A stretch of 64,000 nucleotides of DNA from a virus. The stretch spans positions 1 to 64,000 of IMG/VR virus record IMGVR_UViG_3300037475_000122; one strand, written 5' to 3'. Of the stretch, positions 32,301 to 39,424 are shown piece after piece (the first letter of the stretch is position 1; every line of letters begins with the position of its first letter). A program made the position numbers and the translations under genes. The notes beneath the pieces were generated by a model. That model made no database searches. It had not been told where the DNA came from and worked only from the letters and a program-made list of their open reading frames with translations.

Positions 32301-35300
32301 AAGCCGCAACTTATCGCGATGTCTCTCGACAAGGTCGTCGCCAACGTCGCGCAGACGGTCAAGGACGTTGTCGCGAGCAAAGTCGAAGGCAAAATCCCCT
32401 ACGAGATTAAGGACGGCGCGCTGACGGATGCTGCGTGGCATGATGTCGTGTCGGACCTTCAGGACTACGCGGAGAATCAGTCGAACGGCTTCCGAGGCGA
32501 CGGTCAGAAACTCACGCGCCCGACTGAAGACATCGGCGCTTCCATCCCGGCCGAGAATCCGGCATACAGCCCCCGCATTCTTTCGGAGCAGAAGGCGAAT
32601 TTTCTGAACTACATTCAGGGCTTGAATCCGCCGCTGACCGCGCGCGAAGTCAAAGGCGTGACCCCCGGCAACGTGAAGGGCCAAATCATTGCCGAAGTCA
32701 ACAAGCGGACGCCGGAGAAGCCCGCCGTCATCCGTCCGAAAGACATCCAGAAGCAGACATTCAAGAGCGGCCGGGAGATTCGCGAAACGAATCCGCTCCG
32801 CAACGAACTCGCGGCGGCTGGCGTGGACCCTCGGAAACTCATCGAGGTCACCGAACGCATCGACCCGTCGCTCATCGCGAAAGTTACACCGCGCCCCGAC
32901 CTGAATTTTAAAGCGCCGGTCACCGACACCATTCGCGGCGGCTTCCTCCCCGGCGGCAAGGAATTTTTCAAGCACAACACGGTCGATGAAATCGGCGAGG
33001 CCGTCTCGAAGGCGTCCCCGGAAGAGTGGCAGAAGCTTTCGAGCGAGATTGGAAGCCTTACAACGGGCGCGTATCAACTTGGCGTCAACCTCAAGGACGT
33101 CGCAGACGTGGCAAAACTTCGCGCGCTCGAAACGAAATTCACTGAGGCTTATCAGGCGGCGAAAGGCGAGAAGGATTTCGACGCGATGATGCTGGCGGCG
33201 ACGAAAAAACAATTCGTCACCGAGGCGCTTGAGACGGCCACGGGAATGAGCCCGGGCAAACGCGAAACCATCGCGCGCCAACTCGGCCCCGACTGGCAAC
33301 CGCCTTTTCCTGAAGCCGCCAAGCCCGAGGGTCAGCTTCTCCCGAAGACTGAATCCGCGCAGAAGCTTTCAACCGAAGGTTTTGATTTCCGCATCTCCGG
33401 CCAGCCCGGCGTCCGCGCCGTCACGGTTTTGAAGGACGGCGTTGCGGTCGGCGAGTTCCAATCGGCACAGCGCGCTCCCGGCACGGCTGAGATTTCAAAC
33501 GTGCTGTTGAAGAAAGAGGCGCGCGGCACGGGGGCGGCGGAAGCGGCCTATCGCGAACTCCTCGCGCAGTTGCAGGCCGACGGCGTCACCAAGGTTGAAG
33601 GCACCGTTGTCGCTCCGCAACCGCTGGCGATTCGCCGGAAAATCTTTGGCGGCTTCGACAAGCTCGAACTGAACGGCGAGCCGGTCAGCATCGACGACGC
33701 GCTCCACGCCGCGAACGAAATCGCGACCTCCCGCGCGCGGGACATCACGAACATCGAGGCGGTGAACGAAATTCCCGTTGACAAGCAATTTCTCCCCGGC
33801 GGCAAGGACGAACTCAACGGGCTCGCGTTCAAGGAATTTTTCTCGAAGGTCTCGAAGGGCGAGTTCGGCAAGTCGAAAGTTCCGTGGGTCCCGGTCACCA
33901 ACGTCGAGAAGCAAAAGGATTTTCTCCAAGCCGTGCAAGAGCACTCGGGGAACTTCGATGAGCATATCGCGAAGTCGATTCCGACCTACCGGGAGACGCA
34001 GCTTCGCAAGGGCACCGCAATCATCGCGCTCGCGGGCGACGGAGACTTGGCCGTGCTGGACATCGGCGGCAGCGAAGGCTCATGGGACAAGGCGGTCACT
34101 CAATTGTCCGGCGGCAAGGTCACGACGGTTACGGTTGACCCGAATCCGGCGATGTCGGACTTTTTTCACGAGAAGAGCAAGGTCCCCGGCGCTCAGCACG
34201 TCACGGCTGCATTTCGCGAGGGCTTCGAGGACGAAGGCAAGCACATCCCGGCGTTTGACTCGACGAAGAAATTCGACGTCGTCAACGAGTCGATGACGTT
34301 CCAGTTCATCAACCCCGACCGCGCGGGCCAAGTTGCAGAGGTGAAGCGACTGCTCGCCCCTGACGGCTTGTTCATCACTGACGAGAAGCTGCGCGACCCG
34401 AAGTGGGCGGAGAACGAGGCGAAGAAAGACAAGGATTTCAAGTCGGTCTATTTCTCGGACGAAGAGTTGAAGGCGAAGGATAAAGTCGTCGGCTTCCAAC
34501 AGGCGAAGCAGGAGACCAAGACCGTGGGCATGATTGACAACATGGTCACGCCGGAACAATACGAACAGATTCTCCGGGACCATTTCAAATTTGTCTCTCA
34601 GTATTGGGACAGCGGCAACTTCAAAGGCTACGTCGCGTCTGACGACCTCTTGAAGCTTCAGAAATTTCTCCGCGAAGTCGGCGACACGTCCTCCGAGTTC
34701 AGCACTCAGAAGACTCCGCGCGCCGTTCCGAACGTCCGCGAGCAGGGCGAGAACTCGCTCCTCACTCAGCAACGGCTCCTAGCGGGCCAACTGCTCCCGA
34801 AACAACGCGAGCCGCTGAGCCCGGAAGACGTCCAGCGGAAAGCCATCAAGTCTCCCGCTGTTCGACTCGACAACGGCCGTGTCATCGAAGGACCGATTCA
34901 CGCGATGGCGATTGCCAAGGCTCTCGACGAGGCCCCGAACTACGAAGGCAAATTCAAGAGCGGATTTACAACCAACGAAGGGGAATTTCTCGACAGCAAA
35001 AAGGCTCTCCTCCGTGCCGAGGACATCAAGCAAGTTCAGAAGGGCAAAGGGCTCGCGCAGTCGTTGGGCTTCCTTGAATCGAAGGAGTTCGAGAAGAACC
35101 GAAACTTCCTCCCCGGCTCGACGGGCTGGATTCTCCCCAACCAGAAATTTGTCCCGCTGGCGCAGTCGTATCACGAACGCTACCTCGCGGACGAGTCCAA
35201 GGCGCTCAACAAAAAGTTCGGCACCAAGTTCTCGGCGACGGCGGACATCAATGAGCGGTTGAAAGCCTTGAACGACGGCTTCGTCCGCATCCGTGGCGGA

Positions 35301-36719
35301 TTCAACGGCGGCGGGTCGATGAACATCGAGTTGAACGCCAAGTTTTTCACGGGCAAGACCCGGAAGGCCGTCGAGAATTTCCTTGAGGACCACGCCGACG
35401 ACATCGACAATCTGAACATTTCCCTTTTGAACGACAAGGGACAAATCGTGGACTCGACGAGCGCCAAGGTGTTTGAGTTTGACGGGCCGGAACGGGTGAA
35501 CGCCCTGCTCGAAGCCGTTGACGGATTGCGCGCCCGGCCCGGCCGGACTCACGGCGGTCAACTGCTCCCCGGCGGAGACGAGATTTTGCCGGGCCTGAAC
35601 ATCCCCAGCGAAGAACGCGCGCAGCAATTGCGCGTGAAGGCTCGCGTGGCGAAGTCGAAGGAGAAATTCCCCGAGGCCATCAAGCTTCAGTATGCCAAGG
35701 ACGACGCGGGCAACTTCGTTCTCGGCGAGGACGGCAAGCCGAAGCCTCAGACCGTGGAGTATGGCTTCATGAACACGCCGCTCGCGCGCGAGGCCGCAAA
35801 GAACCTCAAGGGCGAAGACCGGATTCGTGCAGTCGAGCAGGCATTGGGGCGGAAACTCGTCACCGAGGCGAAGGACGCGCTCAAACGACCGGACCTTCAG
35901 GCCGGGGCGAAGTGGTATTCGACCGCACGCACGCGGCTCAAAGGTTTGTTCGGCGAGGACACCAAGTTTTTCACGGAACTTCTCGGGGCCACGAGCGCCC
36001 GGACTCCGGTCGAAACGAATTATCGCTTCGCGCTGGACGCTTACAACCAATTCAAGCAAGGAAAGTTTGACGACCTCATCCGGAAATATCGGGAAGGCAA
36101 ATCGAATTGGGACGCAGGCAACATCAAGGATTTTCTGGCCGCAACCGGAAACCAAAACCCGACGCGCGGGCAGTATCTCGATTGGTGGGTCCAGACAAAC
36201 GACATCAGCCCCGTGCAATCGAACGGGAAGAAGTTCGGCGCGAACTCCCGGCAAGTTCTCAAGGTGCTCGACGGCTCATGGGCCGAGGAAATCGGCGGGC
36301 CGAAGACCCCCAACTTCGCGGGGAACCTCGCGGGCACCACGTTCGAGGCAACGATTGACGTTTGGGCCGCGCGTATGTTGCACCGGCTCGCCAACGAGGG
36401 CAATACGAAGCCGTGGCGCATTCTGGCCGAGAACGAAACCGGCGTCGTCGATGAGGACTTCGCAATCGGACAGGCCGCTTATCGTCACGCCGCAAAGGAA
36501 CTCGGCATGAAGCCGGACGCGCTGCAAGCCGTCTTGTGGTTCGCCGAAAAAGACTATTGGGAAAAGAAAGGTTGGACACGCGGGGCCGGGGCGGAGAAGT
36601 CCGACTTCAACGTGCTGCTCAAAGAGACCGAGCCCGCAAGCGGCGGCACGATGAAAATGAAGTCGGCACAGAACGACCTTTTTTCCGTCAAATCCTTAGA
36701 GATTAAAAAACGCAAATGA
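29301..36719 (+). CDS. giant polyvalent virion protein, 2472 residues
   Basis: The N-terminal 100 residues carry two copies of DFDPTTTPFTP (about 10-20 and 71-81). A hydrophobic helical region follows (about 170-480). Near 652-656 is HEMLH, an HExxH zinc-protease motif followed by a Gly. Residues about 835-880 are an Ala/Pro linker. About 1345-1475 is a GNAT-like unit. About 1580-1740 is a SAM-methyltransferase-like unit (VLDIGGSEGSWD, VVNESMTFQFI). About 1830-1930 and 1940-2080 are compact domains of the kind found in polyvalent phage proteins. The C-terminus (about 2200-2450) resembles DUF7178. LPGG or LLPK linkers separate many domains. These are probably enzymes ejected into the host with the DNA, as in T7 gp16-type proteins. 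Confidence 0.75.
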   Translation: MPVPMTPVPVDFDPTTTPFTPVLDAALSGASPVNPAEPSKTPVLDQALTPAPIATPTTPASGPTVVDFDPTTTPFTPAPEPKKAVIFDPTKQAHDKVFSVADFKALPLDQLDNEKQFEPTDFGFQHEDELNADPEAKAKLLELYKLRNQPFHQTRKFLAQPAGDIAKQTLLAGVHAPGKLIGGAWHVGGDIVKGLWNAALNASGAIGATGLAGLQAVTGASPQKVNETLGMAGSMGSELLSGFEAQSTSEAGLGRRSLRAVGEGVAALDPTGAVKDITGLKSFSELSPEELKARFDSDVQEKRAVQDAVKGTGEMVRAIAGSEEELKQAGITIDTAKVEKLMPATSLLNFIPLGEGLAVGAVGKVGGRFVVEKVAQATTPQQASLFIRAVNQGAELAGKAAKAGGEALETAGGKLRENVFKPLHNLGDVSAVLAGSGGHLGVGAGIAAVTKLTPKALELTGRAVQKAAPFVATGARIAADSAIEAGKGYAHGLLYTLPFMVGATPTEQEGLLNVAGLAGAVRGGVRATGLTGQVVGFKAQEALAKKIFEHVEQKEPPAVPDYGTDIYLDAQSRVNAANLPKAQSNLLGWAKHMFKDSGVEWHPVTDAQMIQQTGGQSGRGFAVKLGQTIAPDGSTKPLVRIFLNGDVEALPHEMLHALGNIDAPGYSDFVKTVNDSLTTRERQTFEQIYNTVQNGGLPEAQWKTRLSPEKVNEEVAAEIFSRVILGQDLSGVKPTLARKAALFTSNLLEKMGIPLGDVNVMQAKDFNPKADRPGFSTLGVRPTADATIISQNFIKGLLNHLENNGDLLPNFQRPSLLKGGAVTGGTSLIKPRPRTPAPTPGAPAAPAAPANPATPAAPATPSAGPSTPTTPTPLPTGPTPSPKPRNIRTTEAKQNDFAAQRAEVTNVDKATDAAAKSADANTVKHVADISKVLESGKGVVELEYLSVKDTGNANAPTTRTPRRDAQEAAYIAEGMGAAPADVRDLAQKVTVPVRWEVQGGKPQLIAMSLDKVVANVAQTVKDVVASKVEGKIPYEIKDGALTDAAWHDVVSDLQDYAENQSNGFRGDGQKLTRPTEDIGASIPAENPAYSPRILSEQKANFLNYIQGLNPPLTAREVKGVTPGNVKGQIIAEVNKRTPEKPAVIRPKDIQKQTFKSGREIRETNPLRNELAAAGVDPRKLIEVTERIDPSLIAKVTPRPDLNFKAPVTDTIRGGFLPGGKEFFKHNTVDEIGEAVSKASPEEWQKLSSEIGSLTTGAYQLGVNLKDVADVAKLRALETKFTEAYQAAKGEKDFDAMMLAATKKQFVTEALETATGMSPGKRETIARQLGPDWQPPFPEAAKPEGQLLPKTESAQKLSTEGFDFRISGQPGVRAVTVLKDGVAVGEFQSAQRAPGTAEISNVLLKKEARGTGAAEAAYRELLAQLQADGVTKVEGTVVAPQPLAIRRKIFGGFDKLELNGEPVSIDDALHAANEIATSRARDITNIEAVNEIPVDKQFLPGGKDELNGLAFKEFFSKVSKGEFGKSKVPWVPVTNVEKQKDFLQAVQEHSGNFDEHIAKSIPTYRETQLRKGTAIIALAGDGDLAVLDIGGSEGSWDKAVTQLSGGKVTTVTVDPNPAMSDFFHEKSKVPGAQHVTAAFREGFEDEGKHIPAFDSTKKFDVVNESMTFQFINPDRAGQVAEVKRLLAPDGLFITDEKLRDPKWAENEAKKDKDFKSVYFSDEELKAKDKVVGFQQAKQETKTVGMIDNMVTPEQYEQILRDHFKFVSQYWDSGNFKGYVASDDLLKLQKFLREVGDTSSEFSTQKTPRAVPNVREQGENSLLTQQRLLAGQLLPKQREPLSPEDVQRKAIKSPAVRLDNGRVIEGPIHAMAIAKALDEAPNYEGKFKSGFTTNEGEFLDSKKALLRAEDIKQVQKGKGLAQSLGFLESKEFEKNRNFLPGSTGWILPNQKFVPLAQSYHERYLADESKALNKKFGTKFSATADINERLKALNDGFVRIRGGFNGGGSMNIELNAKFFTGKTRKAVENFLEDHADDIDNLNISLLNDKGQIVDSTSAKVFEFDGPERVNALLEAVDGLRARPGRTHGGQLLPGGDEILPGLNIPSEERAQQLRVKARVAKSKEKFPEAIKLQYAKDDAGNFVLGEDGKPKPQTVEYGFMNTPLAREAAKNLKGEDRIRAVEQALGRKLVTEAKDALKRPDLQAGAKWYSTARTRLKGLFGEDTKFFTELLGATSARTPVETNYRFALDAYNQFKQGKFDDLIRKYREGKSNWDAGNIKDFLAATGNQNPTRGQYLDWWVQTNDISPVQSNGKKFGANSRQVLKVLDGSWAEEIGGPKTPNFAGNLAGTTFEATIDVWAARMLHRLANEGNTKPWRILAENETGVVDEDFAIGQAAYRHAAKELGMKPDALQAVLWFAEKDYWEKKGWTRGAGAEKSDFNVLLKETEPASGGTMKMKSAQNDLFSVKSLEIKKRK

Positions 36720-36862
36720 ACGCAGACTTCACACCAATCGAATTCGAGGACCTGAAGCTGACCCCCGAGGAGGCAAAACTCATCGACGTCGGCGCTAAGG
36801 TTTTCATGCAGACCGAGGACCCCCGGGACAACGAACGATTCCTTGACGCACCCAAGCCCTAA
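36716..36862 (+). CDS. 48-residue acidic protein
   Basis: Short gene overlapping the giant gene stop by ATGA. The sequence is mostly Asp/Glu/Pro (IEFEDLKLTPEEAKLIDVG, then TEDPRDNERFL). It contains one amphipathic helix and no membrane segment. Function unknown. The promoter of the next gene lies in its last codons. Confidence 0.5.
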   Translation: MNADFTPIEFEDLKLTPEEAKLIDVGAKVFMQTEDPRDNERFLDAPKP

Positions 36863-36871
36863 GCCAACCTT
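36843..36871 (+). promoter_or_regulatory. promoter, TTGACG-N17-AACCTT, leaderless for gene 36877
   Basis: TTGACG at 36843-36848, a 17-base spacer, AACCTT at 36866-36871, five bases (CTACC), then ATG 36877. It overlaps the 3' end of the upstream gene. Confidence 0.6.
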
Positions 36872-36876
36872 CTACC

Positions 36877-37443
36877 ATGCCCATCAATCTTCAGGATAGC
36901 CTTCCCCAGCCGCCCGCAGCCGCAGCCCCCGCCGATGACGAAGGGGGCGGGATTCCGGACGAGGTTTTGCAAATCCCCGCGTTCGCCGGTCTCCTCCGTG
37001 GCACTCCCCCGGCCGTTTGGGCGGAGAACGGAGTCAAGAGCCCCGAGGGGGACATCATCGTGAAGAACCAGAAGCCGCTGGCAGAGGCGGGTTTCGGCTT
37101 CTACAACTCCCCGGACAAGAAAACGAACGTCGTCTTCAACTCTCAGTTCACCAGCCTGCCCGAAATCGAGGCGATGGACAAGGCCGGGAAGCTGCGCGAC
37201 TTTGCAACCCCGATTGACGACCTCCGGGCCGCGTTTGCCGGTTCTGAAGCCCCGCCGGAGGGTGCAGCCGCCCCGCCCGCTCCCGGAGGCCCCGCCCAAG
37301 TCGCCCCCGTGCCGCCTAATGCGTCGCTGGACAAAAAGCTTGCCACCGCCCGCATTTCCAACGCTCAGCCCGGAAGCCCCACTTCCGGCCCCGTGCCCGG
37401 CCAAGGGCGCATCCTGAACTCCATCATGAAGCCAACCGTGTGA
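36877..37443 (+). CDS. last rightward gene, Pro/Ala-rich unrecognised protein, 188 residues
   Basis: Flexible Pro/Ala ends enclose a central segment (about 25-120: PDEVLQIPAFAGLLRGTPPAVWAENG, then GFGFYNSPDKKTNVVFNSQFTSLPEIEAMDKAGKL). It probably has one small folded domain and disordered flanks, as often in virion proteins. It has its own leaderless promoter. The 3' end overlaps the convergent gene 37424-38119 by 20 bases. Confidence 0.55.
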   Translation: MPINLQDSLPQPPAAAAPADDEGGGIPDEVLQIPAFAGLLRGTPPAVWAENGVKSPEGDIIVKNQKPLAEAGFGFYNSPDKKTNVVFNSQFTSLPEIEAMDKAGKLRDFATPIDDLRAAFAGSEAPPEGAAAPPAPGGPAQVAPVPPNASLDKKLATARISNAQPGSPTSGPVPGQGRILNSIMKPTV

Positions 37444-38119
37444 GCGGTAGGCCGACCTTCTCCGCCCAATTGTCCGAGCACCAAGCACGGCACCCGAAGC
37501 ACGGGTGAAACTGCAAGTTCAGGCTCAATTCCTCCGCCCGGTTCATCAACCATTCGTCCGTCATCGGCTCCGCGTGCTGCCGGAGCTTGTCCATCGGGAC
37601 CCGGACGTGCTGCCATCCCTTTTCAACCTTGACCATCGTGTAAACAGTGGTGTTTCCCCGGTTGGGCTGGTTGTAGCCTTTCGCGAAGCGCGTGCCGAAG
37701 AAGTCCGCGCCGTTTTTGCAGGACGAGACCACGGCTCCGGCCGGGAGGGTGACTTTGACCCGCTTGCCCTTCTCGTCCTTGGCGAATCCGCCGTTGGCCT
37801 TCAGGAAGAAGGAATGCGGGGCGAGGAGGCGGAATTCCCGGCCCCGTTCGACATTGTGCGGCCCCGGGGTGAAGATGTCGCGGTGCTCCGCTCCGCGCAG
37901 CCCTTCGTAAATCCGGGGGACGAGGGCCTTGCGGGCGCGCTCGACAATCTCCGGCGTGGGGAGGAGGTATTCCTCCGAGAATCCAATCGCGCAGGCCGCG
38001 CGGGTCGTGCCGAGTTCGATTCGATGAAGCTGTCCGTCGGCCTCGTCGAAGTAAACGCCATACCAATCAGAATCGTCGTAGCCGTTGCACTCCCACCAGC
38101 AAATTCTGTATTTATTCAT
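37424..38119 (-). CDS. unrecognised protein, first from the right at the convergent junction, 231 residues
   Basis: The N-terminal part (KYRICWWECNGYDDSDWYGVYFDEADGQLHRIELGTTRAAC) is Trp/Tyr/Asp-rich and beta-like. The middle has a basic alpha/beta part, and the end carries several Cys and Trp (HPCFGCRAWCSDNWAEKVG). No family recognised. It is transcribed towards the virion genes. A leaderless promoter is present just before the ATG (38126-38154). Confidence 0.55.
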   Translation of the reverse strand: MNKYRICWWECNGYDDSDWYGVYFDEADGQLHRIELGTTRAACAIGFSEEYLLPTPEIVERARKALVPRIYEGLRGAEHRDIFTPGPHNVERGREFRLLAPHSFFLKANGGFAKDEKGKRVKVTLPAGAVVSSCKNGADFFGTRFAKGYNQPNRGNTTVYTMVKVEKGWQHVRVPMDKLRQHAEPMTDEWLMNRAEELSLNLQFHPCFGCRAWCSDNWAEKVGLPLTRLAS

Positions 38120-38829
38120 GCCGTGACAATATCATAGGGCAGGCGGTTTGTCAAGTCCTTGACGTAATCTTCGACGCGGCTCAATGCCTCGGCCCAATCG
38201 TAAACGTAGTGGTCCCCGTCGTGGCGGTCCTTCCCGTCGTGGTCGAGGTCCTTCGGGGGCCAGACGCCGATGCAATCCGGCGACGGGTCGCCCACGGTGA
38301 TTTCAATGTGATGCGCCCGGGCCAGCCGTTGCGCTTTGGCACGGTAGTTAGGACCGGAAGGCTGCAAGACCGGAGGAGGGACCGGCAGCGGGGCAGGAAC
38401 GAAACCCGGGACCGGAACGACATGCCACGCACCGCGCACTTTGGCGCGACGACGGGGAGCTTTTTTCAGAGGCACCGGGGTCTTCGTCCAGTTGTCATTA
38501 AACATCCGGCCGGAGACGGTGACATAATGGTGGGAGACGTTGAAAACGACGGCCCCAGCCTTCAGCAAGTGCGAATTCTCGGCGGTCCAGCGGGCGAGGG
38601 AGCGGCGCGGACCTCTATAGCCCGTGTCCACTTCAAAGAAACGGAAGCCGAGCAATTCCCCGGCTTTACGGAGTTCTGAGGGATAGACGCCTTTGACTGT
38701 TTTTCGCCCGGTGACATGCCGGAGCGTTGCCATTATGTGAGACGTCGGAAGGCCGGTGATGGTAGCGAGTGCGCCGGGGCCGCACCAAAGAACTGTTTTC
38801 AGGTCGTGCTTAATCGGGTGCAATTTCAT
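38116..38829 (-). CDS. papain-like cysteine protease-like protein
   Basis: 237 residues. WCGPGALATITG (about 15-26) gives the nucleophile Cys in a CGP context at the start of a helix. HHYVTVSGRMFNDN (about 100-113) gives the His and a following Asn/Asp, the order found in C39/papain-like folds. The C-terminal 90 residues hold a Pro-rich linker and a small second part (PSPDCIGVWPPKDL). It could cleave a phage or host protein; substrate unknown. The end overlaps the next gene by ATGA. Confidence 0.55.
   Translation of the reverse strand: MKLHPIKHDLKTVLWCGPGALATITGLPTSHIMATLRHVTGRKTVKGVYPSELRKAGELLGFRFFEVDTGYRGPRRSLARWTAENSHLLKAGAVVFNVSHHYVTVSGRMFNDNWTKTPVPLKKAPRRRAKVRGAWHVVPVPGFVPAPLPVPPPVLQPSGPNYRAKAQRLARAHHIEITVGDPSPDCIGVWPPKDLDHDGKDRHDGDHYVYDWAEALSRVEDYVKDLTNRLPYDIVTA
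38126..38154 (-). promoter_or_regulatory. promoter, TTGACA-N17-TATTGT, leaderless for gene ending 37424
   Basis: On the - strand: TTGACA at 38154-38149, a 17-base spacer, TATTGT at 38131-38126, six bases, then ATG at 38119. It lies inside the 3' end of the upstream gene. Confidence 0.55.
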
Positions 38830-38835
38830 GCCCCT

Positions 38836-38863
38836 ACTATCGCACAGAATCAGTCCTTGTCAA
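38836..38863 (-). promoter_or_regulatory. promoter, TTGACA-N16-GATAGT, leaderless for gene ending 38116
   Basis: On the - strand: TTGACA at 38863-38858, a 16-base spacer, GATAGT at 38841-38836, six bases, then ATG at 38829. It overlaps the end of gene 38850-38978. Confidence 0.6.
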
Positions 38864-38978
38864 ATTCTTTTTTCGCGGCCCGGCGCTCCGCCTTCGACTG
38901 GACACGCTTGCCAAAAGGTCGCAGGTGTTTTGCCCACTCCTTCGGCTTGACGAGCGTGTCTTTTCGCTTGTGGCTCAT
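38850..38978 (-). CDS. 42-residue basic protein
   Basis: Very basic (MSHKRKDTLVKPKEWAK, then RVQSKAERRAAKKEF), probably one or two helices that bind nucleic acid. The start is set by the ATGA overlap with the cupin-like gene, rather than a longer frame further upstream that would cover that gene. Function unknown. Confidence 0.5.
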   Translation of the reverse strand: MSHKRKDTLVKPKEWAKHLRPFGKRVQSKAERRAAKKEFDKD

Positions 38979-39406
38979 ATCCGGATTCCGTAGTGGTTCG
39001 CCTCTTCCCGGAAGGGGGTTGATTTTTGAGCCACGATTTTTCGTCCGTGCGTCAAGGTGACTTCGCCGTCGTGCCGGTCTTCTTTCCACGTCTTCGCCCA
39101 CGGGCCTCGGAAGGTCAGGACCCATGACGTCCCCTGACTGCGGACCTTGTGATAGGTATCGCGGCCGGTCCAAATCGGCTTCAGGCTGGGGCGATACCGG
39201 GTGCGTCCGCCGTGGCGGATGTCCTCATCGAGCAAGCCCGTCAACAGCCACGAAAAGCAGTTGAACGCGTGCGAGTGGTAGGCGCTCCGGGTCCCGTTCG
39301 AGAATCGCAGCAAGGCGACGCTGAAAACGGATTTCCATTCGATGAGCCAGAACGCGGTGACGTTGGACTCGGGTCCGCCGTCTTTGGATTTTGAGAATAA
39401 TTTCAT
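38975..39406 (-). CDS. cupin-fold-like phage protein, 143 residues
   Basis: The core has RFSNGTRSAYHSHAFNCFSWLLTG and TYHKVRSQGTSWVLTFRGPW: a His-x-His pair in the first block, a later His, and the Gly-turn-strand rhythm of a cupin barrel. This pattern recurs in uncharacterised proteins of many phages. Metal binding is likely; the reaction is unknown. It is preceded by a C/A-rich leader (CAACCCCAACCC) before the ATG. Confidence 0.5.
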   Translation of the reverse strand: MKLFSKSKDGGPESNVTAFWLIEWKSVFSVALLRFSNGTRSAYHSHAFNCFSWLLTGLLDEDIRHGGRTRYRPSLKPIWTGRDTYHKVRSQGTSWVLTFRGPWAKTWKEDRHDGEVTLTHGRKIVAQKSTPFREEANHYGIRI

Positions 39407-39424
39407 GAGGGTTGGGGTTGAAGA

